Of a stretch of 64,000 nt of DNA, positions 25,646 through 33,971 are shown piece after piece. The translations under genes were made by a program, and so were the position numbers. This DNA is from DAOUEX01 sp034430235. GTDB lineage: Bacteria > Chloroflexota > Anaerolineae > UBA2200. The notes below the pieces were generated by a model. The model did not search any database, was not told the DNA's origin, and saw only the letters and a list, made by a program, of their open reading frames with translations. The stretch spans positions 1 through 64,000 of the forward strand of contig CAYZGO010000015.1 of the NCBI GenBank assembly GCA_964478075.1. Direction: 5' to 3'. Position 1 is the stretch's first letter. Every line of letters starts with the position of its first letter.

Positions 25646-26274
25646 CATGGAGTTTGCATCTTCCTCGAACGCCAGAAGGCATCCGAGAGCAGAGTGCTTC
25701 GCAGCAGCCTTTCCATGAGCGGGTCAGCAACGTTGAGGGCACGACGGTCGTGCAGGTACAGGGCCAAGGAACGAGCAAAGTAGGCATGTGGATCGGTGCA
25801 CGCCGCTTCGTCAAAGCCATAGCCCAGTGGGAACAACTCGACCACGCGCGCTCCAACCTCACGCAAAGCGGGATTGACACCTCCTCCGTCAGAAAGCCAA
25901 AGTCCACCCTCAGCTCCAGCGCTGCCCAACAAGTGATCCAGCAAGTATCCCGCTGGCACAAGGGCCTCCAGGGAATCTAGCGCTAAATCGGACACTGCTA
26001 TGTGGGCCACGTTGCGCAGCACCAGGCGCTTTAGCAAGTGCTCCCCAGCGTCATAGCGCGAGGGCAAATGGGTGATGACCACGTGGCCGCCGGGCTGCTT
26101 GAGCCAAAAGCGCACCAGTCCCTCAGGCAATGGCTGCAGGCGGGTCAGCAATTCCTCGAGCGGGGCCCAAATGTGCGTGAAGCGCTGCTGTGCTGCCTGT
26201 GACGACAACTCCAACGCGCGCGGGGCCACGTGTATCCTATCAACCTTTAGTCGTTCAAAAATCTGCTTCTTCAT
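25645..26274 (-). CDS. Protein of unknown function
   Basis: A 209-residue soluble protein that I do not recognise. It has no signal peptide, membrane helix or known catalytic signature. Notable segments are HVVITHLPSRYDAGEHLLKRLVLRNVAHIAVSDL split by charged turns, GLWLSDGGGVNPALREVGARV and FPLGYGFDEAACTDPHAYFARSLAL. Base and codon use match its neighbours, so it is probably a real resident gene. ATG at 26274 has GGAG five bases upstream; an in-frame TTG seven codons earlier exists. It converges on rimO, with repeat C between their ends. Confidence 0.7.
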   Translation of the reverse strand: MKKQIFERLKVDRIHVAPRALELSSQAAQQRFTHIWAPLEELLTRLQPLPEGLVRFWLKQPGGHVVITHLPSRYDAGEHLLKRLVLRNVAHIAVSDLALDSLEALVPAGYLLDHLLGSAGAEGGLWLSDGGGVNPALREVGARVVELFPLGYGFDEAACTDPHAYFARSLALYLHDRRALNVADPLMERLLRSTLLSDAFWRSRKMQTP

Positions 26275-26294
26275 TGCGTCTCCAGCATGGCGCA

Positions 26295-26324
26295 ATTATA
26301 CCAGCAGCCGACTTGCAGCGCCAA
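26295..26324 (-). promoter_or_regulatory. Promoter of the unknown 209-residue protein
   Basis: On the minus strand TTGGCG and a perfect TATAAT with an 18-base spacer, 21 bases upstream of the ATG. Confidence 0.5.
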
Positions 26325-26348
26325 CCCGCGCGGCGCTTGGACCGTGCG

Positions 26349-26399
26349 GTAGAGACGTAGCATGTGTAATATCACCGCAGGGTGAGGCTACGTCTCTAC
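26349..26399. repeat. Palindromic repeat B, long form (51 bp)
   Basis: Terminal inverted repeats GTAGAGACGTAGC and GCTACGTCTCTAC flank a 25-bp core containing TATCACCGCAGGGTGAG. The copy at 33229-33279 is the same length and nearly identical in the opposite orientation. Two 28-bp or shorter forms lack the core (42394-42421, 49209-49234). Confidence 0.88.
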
Positions 26400-26405
26400 C
26401 GAAGC

Positions 26406-26434
26406 TTGGTGCTGCTGTCATTGTGTGCTAAACT
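26406..26434 (+). promoter_or_regulatory. Candidate promoter of the glycosyltransferase operon
   Basis: TTGGTG and TAAACT with a 17-base spacer, 31 bases upstream of the glycosyltransferase ATG and just after repeat B. Confidence 0.45.
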
Positions 26435-26465
26435 ACTGCTGACGAGCCCAGAAACAGGGGGCCTG

Positions 26466-27350
26466 ATGCTCACCATCATCATTACCGCCTACCGGGAAGA
26501 GAAGACTATTGGCCGGGCAATTGAAGCCTTCCTTGCGCAGGATTTGGCCCCAGACTACGAGTTGGTGGTAGTCTGCCCGGACGATGAGACGGCAGCTGTC
26601 GTGGTAAAGTATGCCGCAACCAACAGCCGGATCAGATGTCTGCGCGACGAGGCGGAAGGCAAGCCAGCAGCATTGAATCTGGCGTTGAGCGCGGCAAAAG
26701 GCGAGCTGGTCGTCCTGAGCGACGGCGACGTTTACATTGGGCCCGGCGCCGTTGACGTGCTCCTGGGAGCCTTCGACGACCAGCGAGTTGGCATGGTCAG
26801 CGGCCGCCCCGTGTCACTCAATCCAAGCGACACAATGCTGGGCTATTGGTCTCACCTGTTGCTGGACGCTGGTGCACACCGCCAGAGGTCGCTGCGGGCC
26901 AGGCGTGGGGAGTTCCTGGAATGCTCTGGATACCTGTACGCCTTCCGCCGCTCACTGGTGGGCCCCGTAGCGGAGGATTCGCTCGCTGAGGATGGGCTTA
27001 TCTCGCACATGGTCTGGGAGCAGGGCTTTCGTACAGCCTATGCTCCTCAAGCCCTGGTCTACGTCAAATATCCAACCTCCTACCAGGACTGGATGAAGCA
27101 GAAGATACGTTCCCTGGGTGGCTATGCCCAGCAATACCTGAAGGGTTCGCCAGGGATGAGGTCTTTCCGCAGAGAAGCCATTCACGGCGCGTGGAGTGCC
27201 ATCAGATATGCCCAAAACCTCAGAGAACTCTGGTGGACGCTGCTGCTGTTTGCCGCCAGAGTACATGTTTGGCTACGGGTCTGGTGGGATGTAAAATGGC
27301 GCAGGAAATCGTTTGCCGATATGTGGCAGCGGGTCAATAGCACCAAATAA
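26466..27350 (+). CDS. Family 2 glycosyltransferase
   Basis: A 294-residue GT-A fold transferase. The N-terminus TIIITAYREEKTIGRAIEAFL binds the nucleotide sugar, VLSDGDVYIGPGAV carries the DxD metal motif, AEDGLISHMV is the ED acceptor-site motif, and QKIRSLGGYAQQY resembles the QxxRW-type region of processive or lipid-linked GT2 enzymes. A weakly hydrophobic stretch near the C-terminus (LWWTLLLFAARVHVWLRVWW) may touch the membrane. It is followed after 14 bases by an acyltransferase gene, suggesting a glycolipid pathway (inference). Sequence upstream of the ATG belongs to repeat B and the promoter. Confidence 0.87.
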   Translation: MLTIIITAYREEKTIGRAIEAFLAQDLAPDYELVVVCPDDETAAVVVKYAATNSRIRCLRDEAEGKPAALNLALSAAKGELVVLSDGDVYIGPGAVDVLLGAFDDQRVGMVSGRPVSLNPSDTMLGYWSHLLLDAGAHRQRSLRARRGEFLECSGYLYAFRRSLVGPVAEDSLAEDGLISHMVWEQGFRTAYAPQALVYVKYPTSYQDWMKQKIRSLGGYAQQYLKGSPGMRSFRREAIHGAWSAIRYAQNLRELWWTLLLFAARVHVWLRVWWDVKWRRKSFADMWQRVNSTK

Positions 27351-27364
27351 CACCCTGAGGTACT

Positions 27365-28111
27365 ATGAAAGCGATACGCTGGATATTTGTCGTGGCGGTC
27401 AAGCTGCTGGCCAAGATTCTGCTCAAGGTGGAGGTAGTAGGTCTGGAGCACATACCAGCAAGGGGACCAGTTATTCTTGCCACTAACCACGTCAACTTTA
27501 TTGATGCTCCTCTCGTGTACACGCTGATGCCTCGCGAAATGACCGGTTTAGCCAAAGCCGAAACGTGGCACACGCCTATCCTCAACCTCGCAGCCACATC
27601 GTGGGGCGCTATCCCGATACGACGTGGTGAACTCGATCTCGATGCTATCCGCCGCGCGTTGCAGGTACTCCGTGACGGCAGGATTCTGGGCATCACGCCA
27701 GAAGGTACACGCAGCAGCCATGGTCGCTTGCAGAAAGGTCGCCCCGGCATTGTGCTCCTGGCTTCACGTGTACCTGATGCACTGATTCTGCCCACGGCCA
27801 TTTATGGGGGGGAACACTTTTGGGGCAACCTGCGCCGACTGCGTCGCACAAAAGTGAACGTGGTATTCGGGCAAGGGTTTCACCTGGAGCCGGGAGTTGG
27901 CCGAGTCACGCACGAGATGCGGCAAAAGATGACCGACGAGATCATGATGCAGATAGCTGCTCTGCTCCCTGCTGAGAACCGAGGCCTCTACAGCAACCTC
28001 ACAGCGGCCAGTGAGGACCACCTGCGCTTTCCTTCGGGGGTAACCAGCAACCTCCAGCGAGCACTGGAGCAATCCGCAACCTGGCCAACGAGCGGAGGAG
28101 AGAGCGGATGA
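27365..28111 (+). CDS. plsC: 1-acyl-glycerol-3-phosphate acyltransferase (PlsC-like)
   Basis: A 248-residue membrane-associated acyltransferase of the LPLAT family, adding the second fatty acid to glycerolipids. The catalytic HX4D motif is intact (His42 to Asp47 in NHVNFID), with the substrate motif PEGTRS around Glu113 and IPIRRG before it. An N-terminal amphipathic or membrane helix is present (IRWIFVVAVKLLAKILL). The C-terminal 30 residues are unconserved. It overlaps rsmD by four bases (ATGA), implying translational coupling. Confidence 0.9.
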   Translation: MKAIRWIFVVAVKLLAKILLKVEVVGLEHIPARGPVILATNHVNFIDAPLVYTLMPREMTGLAKAETWHTPILNLAATSWGAIPIRRGELDLDAIRRALQVLRDGRILGITPEGTRSSHGRLQKGRPGIVLLASRVPDALILPTAIYGGEHFWGNLRRLRRTKVNVVFGQGFHLEPGVGRVTHEMRQKMTDEIMMQIAALLPAENRGLYSNLTAASEDHLRFPSGVTSNLQRALEQSATWPTSGGESG

Positions 28112-28656
28112 GGGTGATTGCGGGTGAGGCAAAAGGGCGCCGCCTCTTCTCTGTGCCAGGACTGACGACGCGCCCCATCACCGACCGGGTCAAGGAAGCA
28201 TTGTTCGACATCCTGGGAGAGCGCGTGATAGAATCACGCTTTCTGGACTTGTTTGCGGGGACTGGCGGGGTCGGCATCGAGGCCCTCAGCCGTGGGGCGT
28301 GCGAAGTCACTTTCGTCGAGTTGGATACACGTGCGCTGGCCACTCTTCGCCGCAATCTGGAAGTCACAGGACTCGACGACCGGGCTCACGTAATACGCCG
28401 TGATGTGTTCAAGTTCATTGCCCGCTACAAAGGTCAGGCCTTTGACATCGTGTACGTGGCCCCACCCCAGTACAAAGGGCTTTGGGGACGTACCTTGCGT
28501 GCCCTGGACAGTTCGACACTGGTACAGTTCGGTGGCCTGATCGTGGCTCAGATGCATCCCAAAGAGTACGAAACTCTCGATCTGGCTGAACTGGTCCTCT
28601 CGGACAAGCGCAAATATGGCAGTACACTCCTCTGCTTTTACGAGGTTCATACCTAG
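28108..28656 (+). CDS. rsmD: 16S rRNA (guanine(966)-N2)-methyltransferase
   Basis: A 182-residue RsmD-type enzyme methylating 16S rRNA in the assembled 30S subunit. Signatures are MRVIAGEAKGRRL, TRPITDRVKEALFDIL and the SAM-binding LDLFAGTGGVGIEALSRG. The catalytic motif, usually DPPY or NPPY, reads VAPPQY (near 136-141), so the expected acidic or amide residue is alanine. A similar APPQY form may be shared by cyanobacterial and Chloroflexota homologues (recalled, not checked). Last gene of the glycosyltransferase operon; its end abuts a truncated gene on the other strand. Confidence 0.87.
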   Translation: MRVIAGEAKGRRLFSVPGLTTRPITDRVKEALFDILGERVIESRFLDLFAGTGGVGIEALSRGACEVTFVELDTRALATLRRNLEVTGLDDRAHVIRRDVFKFIARYKGQAFDIVYVAPPQYKGLWGRTLRALDSSTLVQFGGLIVAQMHPKEYETLDLAELVLSDKRKYGSTLLCFYEVHT

Positions 28657-29207
28657 CGGAGCATACCGTGCATTCTGGCTAGCACCTCGCAGTGATAGAG
28701 GACAGCTAGCACTATGGAGAACGCCTGGCGCACACGGCGCATCGGTAAGCGGGCGCCAGCCCATTTGCAATACTCCTCTGCTTCACCACGACTGATCCAT
28801 ATCACAGGGTGATTAGCCCGTGCAGGATCCTCGTAAGGGACCGTATAAAGCGGCTCCGAGCATCCGCCATCGGCGACGCAATGGGCGTATTGCACATTTG
28901 TGACCTCAGTCCGATCTATCCAGAATGCGTCCAAGTGGATACGTTGCTCAGGTATACTCGTCATGCTGCCTGGCCCGTATAGGAACTCCCCGGCGGGGAC
29001 GTAGACTATCACCGCGCCATCAGCAGGACGGATCCAGGTATCGCCCAGGGATGCATTAGCAGGAGGAACCTGAGGTGTGGGTTCCCTGGTTAGCTCTTCG
29101 GTCGGCGTGGGCATCACCATTGGGCCCGCGCACGACGCGACCAAGCCGGCCACCAGGATTGATATCGCCATAGCACTTGCAACACGCAATGCTCTTATCC
29201 GTCTCAT
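28653..29207 (-). pseudogene. Truncated FGE/SUMF1-type lipoprotein gene
   Basis: The 184-residue frame begins with a lipoprotein signal (lipobox cysteine at 26), a Thr/Pro linker, and the first half of a formylglycine-generating-enzyme-like domain: VYVPAGEFLYGPGSM, FWIDRTEVTNVQYAHCV and EEYCKWAGARLP. In intact members GARLPTEAEWE continues for another 100 or more residues; here after GARLP the sequence becomes unrelated (MRRVRQAFSIVLAV) and stops against rsmD. The catalytic C-terminal half is absent from all frames nearby. Most likely a decayed gene, though a short secreted protein may still be made. Confidence 0.72.
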
Positions 29208-29273
29208 CCTTTGACCACAGTACGATGCGTGTGATAATGTGGGAAACCGTGGGATACCTGTGGGATAAGCCTG

Positions 29274-29450
29274 CTATTTGAAGATGTAGTACGTTGCTCG
29301 CTTGTCACTAATTTTCAGCAGGATGTCGCGCCAGACCAGGCCTGCCAGGTCACGGCGTGTGGTTTCTGTGCTCGCCTCTGGGCACAGGTTCTGATACTCA
29401 TGGTTGGTGATGCGTTCGTGGCCCCCGTTGCAAAAAGGTCCGTACCTCGT
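29274..29450 (-). pseudogene. Remnant of a C-terminal winged-helix domain
   Basis: Between stop codons, the minus strand encodes GHERITNHEYQNL, ETTRRDLAGLV and ILLKISDKRATYYIFK, ending in TAG. This closely follows the C-terminal winged helix (ITNxEYxxL, RDLxxLVxxGIL, GTYY) of RecG-like/AlbA_2 or Fic-associated DNA-binding proteins. Just upstream, LTDEVRTFLQR occurs in another frame, so a frameshift separates two parts of one former gene. The rest of the 29208-29490 gap has three near-repeats of GTGGGATACC at 29239-29270 and no other gene. Confidence 0.55.
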
Positions 29451-29490
29451 CCGTCAAGACCATCTCCGCATTGGACCCAGCAGGCAGATG

Positions 29491-30576
29491 TCAAGATTGG
29501 GAATAATCCATTTTCCATTTGTTCTCGACACGGATTAGAGTCCAGCGCACCTCGGTAAGGGGGCTCTTCTTGTCGGCTGAATGGAACACGACTTTGACAG
29601 TGACTATTGCTGACTGGGAATCGTCCTGAGTTGGGTAGTAGGCCAGTTCTTTGACCACTGCAAACTTGACTTCACCAAGAGGGAACGGCGAACCGTACTT
29701 TAGCTTGCCTTCCATGAACTCGGTAGCCGCTTGGGCGCTCAGGTATTCCAGGATGGTCGGTTTAGCGTCAGCTTTTCCGAAAGTCTTGTAGAAAGCGAGC
29801 ACGATCTTTTCCGGATATGGAGTATCCAGGATAACAGAAGGGATGCCTTCCGGGAAGTCAATTTTGGATGTAAAGGGTGACACCAGTGTAGTGGTGCCTG
29901 TGATGAAGTAGCCGTCGCCCTCAGGTTTGTAGTAGCGCCTCGTGACTAATTGGCTGCGCTCGTGACCGGCGCGGCTGGTGACCCTGACTTCGAGCGTTTC
30001 TGAATCGAAGTCGACACCGCCATCGCTGCGGAAGAGCCCGATACAGCGGTATAGCGGTGGCTCATCCGTAGGTTGGTTAGCAGGGTCAGGATTCAGATGG
30101 AAGAAGGCTGCCTCAATAGTAGTAGTGAAAACCAGTTCTTTGCGTACTTTGCTGTCCGGCTCGGACACGATGTCAACGAGTGATACCTCCGGGACACTTT
30201 GGGCCAAGTAGTTCTCATCCGGTATGCGCAGTCTGTACGGATAGACAACGGGTAACAGTGGTGGAGAACGACGCACGACATCATAGATCAAAGCAGCTAC
30301 AGGCCCATGTTCGCCAACTTGATCGAAACGATAGAACACCAACCACTCCAACTCACCGTCACTGTCAGTGTCTTCTCGTTGTACATCTGCAACGTCCATA
30401 CCAAGCAGCACATTATCGGTGAGACTGATGGTCTTCTTTGGCAACTCTTCTGACGGGCTCGCAGCACATGAGGTCAGCAAAGCGACAAACAGAATGACGA
30501 GCATGGCGGAACACGCCAACTTTGGCACAGTGAACTGCTGCACGCCTGTTCTACAATGGCTGGATCTCTTGACCAT
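29491..30576 (-). CDS. Lipoprotein of unknown function
   Basis: A 361-residue predicted lipoprotein: the signal region ends in LLTSC with Cys37. I do not recognise the mature domain. TDSDGELEWLVFYRF looks like an FG-GAP or calcium-loop-type acidic turn, followed by beta-rich sequence, and the C-terminal half (ILEYLSAQAATEFM, IVTVKVVFHSADKKSPLTEVRWTLI split by turns, VENKWKMD) resembles NTF2/SnoaL-like stress or transport folds. It starts four bases after the lon stop codon, so it is probably read through from lon. A more distal ATG at 30615 would overlap lon. Confidence 0.72.
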   Translation of the reverse strand: MVKRSSHCRTGVQQFTVPKLACSAMLVILFVALLTSCAASPSEELPKKTISLTDNVLLGMDVADVQREDTDSDGELEWLVFYRFDQVGEHGPVAALIYDVVRRSPPLLPVVYPYRLRIPDENYLAQSVPEVSLVDIVSEPDSKVRKELVFTTTIEAAFFHLNPDPANQPTDEPPLYRCIGLFRSDGGVDFDSETLEVRVTSRAGHERSQLVTRRYYKPEGDGYFITGTTTLVSPFTSKIDFPEGIPSVILDTPYPEKIVLAFYKTFGKADAKPTILEYLSAQAATEFMEGKLKYGSPFPLGEVKFAVVKELAYYPTQDDSQSAIVTVKVVFHSADKKSPLTEVRWTLIRVENKWKMDYSQS

Positions 30577-30580
30577 ATCT

Positions 30581-32998
30581 TCACACACTCCGTTTGTTCT
30601 TGACCGAAGCAGCACGCTTCCGGGTCTTCTTCCGCTGTGGGGAGAAAAGAGCTACAGGCAGAACCTCGTCCATGCGTTCCACGAATACAAAGTTGAGGCC
30701 TCGCTGCACCTTGCGCGGCACATCAACCAGATCCTTCTTATTTCTCTTGGGCAGAAGCAGCGTCTTCAAACCGGCACGATACGCTGCCATCACCTTCTCG
30801 CGCACGCCACCGATTGGCAGCACACGACCGCGCAGGGTGATCTCGCCAGTCAGGGCAACCTCACGGTGGACGGGCCGATGCGTCAAAGCCGAAATCAACG
30901 CTGTTGCAATAGTGATCCCGGCGGACGGGCCATCCTTGGCAACGGCTCCTTCCGGCACGTGGATGTGAATGTCAACCTTGTCAAAGTCAACGCTTACGAT
31001 ACCGAGCTCTCTTGTGTGCGCTCGCGCATAGCTCAACGCTGCCTGAGCCGATTCTTGCATTACGTCACCGAGTCGACCGGTGAGCAGCAGGTTGGCCTTA
31101 CCAGGCATCACCGTCACTTCGACCGCCATGGTGTCGCCGCCAGTTTCTGTCCAGGCCAGACCGGTAGCTACTCCTACTTCATCTGCTTCCTCAGCCCTGC
31201 CGTGCAAGAACTCTGGCGGCCCAAGGTATCTGGACAGAGTTTGCGGCATGATATAGCGCGGTGGGGGTTTACCCTCAGCCACCAACCTCGCCACTTTGCG
31301 GCAGATGTTGGCGATACTGCGCTCCAAATTACGCACCCCGGCCTCAAGCGTGTATTCACGAATCATGTGCCGCAGAGTCCGGCGTGGGAAGTACAGCCGT
31401 GTTAGCCCGTGCTGCTCAAGCTGGCGTGGCACGAGAAATCGTCTGGCGATCTCCATCTTCTCTTCTTCGATGTAGCCAGGGAATTCAATCACCTCCATGC
31501 GGTCGCACAGAGCAGGCGGAACAGGATCGAGGATGTTAGCCGTAGTGATAAAGATCACTTTGGACAGGTCGTATGGCACTTCCAGATAGTGATCTGAGAA
31601 AGAGTTGTTCTGCTCAGGATCCAAGGCTTCCAGCAGAGCGGCAGAAGGGTCACCACGGAAATCAATTCCTACTTTGTCTATCTCATCCAGCATGAAGACG
31701 GGATTGACTGTACCCGCACGGCGCACGGTTTGAATGATACGGCCAGGCAAGGCACCAACATAAGTGCGACGGTGCCCACGAATCTCCGCCTCATCGCGGA
31801 TTCCCCCCAGGCTCACCCGCGCGAAATTGCGGCCCAGCGCTTCAGCAATGGACTTGCCCAGGGATGTCTTGCCAGTACCCGGAGGTCCTACAAAGCAAAG
31901 GATTGTGCTGCGCATTTTGTCAGGCGCAAGTTTGCGTACGGCCATGTACTCAAGGATGCGCTCCTTGGCCTTTGTCAGTGCATAGTGATTCTTATCGAGA
32001 ATCTCGCTGGCGTGGGCGATGTCCAGGTTGTCCTCTGTGCATTGCGCCCATGGTAGATCGAGCAGCCAGTCAATATATGTGCGGATGACACTGACTTCTG
32101 GAGCTGCGAGGGGCATACGCGCCAGGCGGCTCAGTTCCTTCTCTGCCTTCTGGCGAACCTCCTTGGGCATTTGGGCTTCGGCGATCCTCTCCTGCAATTC
32201 TGTGATTTCGCCGGCCAGGGAATCGCTCTCGCCCAGCTCACTCTGGATGACGCGCATCTGCTCACGCAGAAAGTACTCGCGCTGACCTTTGTCTACTTCT
32301 TGTTGCACCTGCGAGTGGATGCGGGTTTCCAGTTCCAGCACATCCAGTTCTTTGGCCAGGAGCACGCTGACCTTTTTCAACCTGGCGACGGGATTCGGGG
32401 TTTCCACCAGCTCTTGCCGGCGGGCTACGTCCAGGTTGAGGTTGGAAGCCACCAAATCAGCAAGCCAACTGGGGTCGTTAACGTTCATAGCCATGACAAA
32501 GGCATCGTCGGGTATGCCTCGACTCAGGTGCACGACTTTCTCAAACAAGGTCAACACGGCGCGCATGAGCGCCTCAGCGGAGATAGAAGGCTCAACGCCC
32601 TCCACAATGGGAAGCACGTGCGCTAGGAGGTATGGCTCGGTCTTGATAAGCCCCAAAAGGCGCAAGCGCCTGCGACCCTGCAAGAAGACGCTCGTCGTTT
32701 GATCTGGCATACGCCAGACACGTCCGATAACCGCTTCTGTTCCAAACCCATAGAGGTCATCCATGCCTGGAACCTGAACCTCAGCGTCCTTCTGGGTGAA
32801 AACAGCAATTCGCTGCTCGCCGGCCAGTGCGGCTTCTACAGCTTTTACAGACTGAGCACGGCCAATGAAGAGGGGAGCGACTACGTGTGGTAACAGTACC
32901 GTGTCTCGCACGGGCAACAGAGGAAGCTCCCTCGCCTCGCTGCTCTGATCTGGCGAGAACTTGGCCGGAAACGAGTCAAACTCCCAATCATCTGTCAT
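30581..32998 (-). CDS. lon: ATP-dependent protease La
   Basis: An 805-residue Lon. The N-terminal substrate-recognition domain (ELPLLPVRDTVLLPHVVAPL onward) is followed by a coiled region, the AAA+ module with Walker A GPPGTGKTSLGKSIA (near 360-370) and VFMLDEIDKVG, and the protease domain with catalytic Ser in PKDGPSAGIT and Lys in GGVREKVMAA. It degrades misfolded and regulatory proteins in the cytoplasm. ATG at 32998 was chosen because homology begins near LPLLPVRD; an in-frame start 38 codons upstream has no family support. A TATAGT box lies at 33032-33037, but a good -35 is not visible. Confidence 0.96.
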   Translation of the reverse strand: MTDDWEFDSFPAKFSPDQSSEARELPLLPVRDTVLLPHVVAPLFIGRAQSVKAVEAALAGEQRIAVFTQKDAEVQVPGMDDLYGFGTEAVIGRVWRMPDQTTSVFLQGRRRLRLLGLIKTEPYLLAHVLPIVEGVEPSISAEALMRAVLTLFEKVVHLSRGIPDDAFVMAMNVNDPSWLADLVASNLNLDVARRQELVETPNPVARLKKVSVLLAKELDVLELETRIHSQVQQEVDKGQREYFLREQMRVIQSELGESDSLAGEITELQERIAEAQMPKEVRQKAEKELSRLARMPLAAPEVSVIRTYIDWLLDLPWAQCTEDNLDIAHASEILDKNHYALTKAKERILEYMAVRKLAPDKMRSTILCFVGPPGTGKTSLGKSIAEALGRNFARVSLGGIRDEAEIRGHRRTYVGALPGRIIQTVRRAGTVNPVFMLDEIDKVGIDFRGDPSAALLEALDPEQNNSFSDHYLEVPYDLSKVIFITTANILDPVPPALCDRMEVIEFPGYIEEEKMEIARRFLVPRQLEQHGLTRLYFPRRTLRHMIREYTLEAGVRNLERSIANICRKVARLVAEGKPPPRYIMPQTLSRYLGPPEFLHGRAEEADEVGVATGLAWTETGGDTMAVEVTVMPGKANLLLTGRLGDVMQESAQAALSYARAHTRELGIVSVDFDKVDIHIHVPEGAVAKDGPSAGITIATALISALTHRPVHREVALTGEITLRGRVLPIGGVREKVMAAYRAGLKTLLLPKRNKKDLVDVPRKVQRGLNFVFVERMDEVLPVALFSPQRKKTRKRAASVKNKRSV

Positions 32999-33228
32999 AA
33001 TGAGTAACCAGTCTCCATAAAGGTTGCTTCTACTATACCACATTTTGCACGAAATGCATAGAGGCGCTGTCCCAACTTGATACACCCAACCAGGAATGGC
33101 ACTTGCTTTCACCAGGGCTGTGCAGTAAAATTGGGCAGGATAGTTGGCAGATGTGCGCTGTTCGCAGAGAAGGCGGTCTCTTGAGAACCTTGGGCGTATC
33201 CAAAGGTCCAGGCGTCCGTGCGGCAGTT

Positions 33229-33279
33229 GTAGAGACGTAGCCTCAGCCTGCGGTGAGATTAGCTATGCTACGTCTCTAC
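33229..33279. repeat. Palindromic repeat B, long form (51 bp), inverted
   Basis: The complement of this copy aligns end to end with 26349-26399: same 13-bp termini, same 51-bp length and a shared CTCACCGCAG core. It lies in the 445-bp gap between lon and the carbonic-anhydrase-like gene. The rest of that gap has the lon upstream region and a stop-bounded 30-codon frame at 33348-33440 of unknown significance. Confidence 0.88.
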
Positions 33280-33443
33280 TGGAAGGTGTAGGTGGACTGC
33301 GCACTGAGACCGGACAGTGACCTCTGCACGTCGGCGGTCTGGCGCTTGTGCTGCCTGACATCGTGCGTCAGTTCATCAATGGGGGAGAATCGCTGCTGCG
33401 ATTCATGTGTGTCATATCTATGCAGGAAGAGGAGCATTAGACA

Positions 33444-33968
33444 ATGGGCGTCTACGAATTCGAGGGGCGTAAGCCAAAACTGGGACAGGGAACCTACGTA
33501 CATCGTTCTGCTGATGTTATCGGTGCTGTAACCATAGGCGACAACTGTTGGATTGGGCCAGGAGCCCGCCTTCGTGGCGACTATGGCGTCATCGTCATAG
33601 GAGACGCCACAAGCATTGAAGACAATTGTGTCATACACGCCCGTCCCGATGGGATGACGCGCATTGGGAAGCACGTGACCATTGGGCACGGGAGCGTGAT
33701 TCACAACGCGACTATCGACGATTACGCTGTGATAGGCATGGGTTCCGTTGTCAGCGATTGGGCTACGGTCGGAGAATGGGCCGTGGTTGGCGAGGGAGCC
33801 GTAGTCAGACAGCGGCAGCAGATTCCCGCTGGCAGCATTGCCGTTGGTGTGCCGGCCAAGCTATTGACCAAGGAGGTCAGCGAGGGCTATAAAGCAGAAT
33901 GGTCGGATTTCAAGAATATCTATACAGACCTGGCGCGGAGGTATCCAAAGGGTCTGAAGGAGACTTAG
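33444..33968 (+). CDS. Gamma-carbonic anhydrase-family protein
   Basis: A 174-residue left-handed beta-helix protein of the gamma-carbonic anhydrase/YrdA/PaaY group, which forms trimers with zinc between subunits. Hexapeptide repeats run from about 25 to 145 (IGDNCWIGPGARLRGDYG, IEDNCVIHA, IGKHVTIGHGSVIH). The three zinc-ligand histidines are present at 65, 82 and 87. Members hydrate CO2 or are thioesterase-like, and many are inactive as purified. The start has GAAGAGGAG upstream. Three bases separate its stop codon from the next gene's ATG, so it is in an operon with the radical-SAM gene. Confidence 0.9.
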   Translation: MGVYEFEGRKPKLGQGTYVHRSADVIGAVTIGDNCWIGPGARLRGDYGVIVIGDATSIEDNCVIHARPDGMTRIGKHVTIGHGSVIHNATIDDYAVIGMGSVVSDWATVGEWAVVGEGAVVRQRQQIPAGSIAVGVPAKLLTKEVSEGYKAEWSDFKNIYTDLARRYPKGLKET

Positions 33969-33971
33969 GTT

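Noticed and set aside
30368..31405. A 345-codon plus-strand frame
   Set aside because: It lies antisense to lon and the lipoprotein gene, both with strong family motifs, and its own translation has no recognisable domain.
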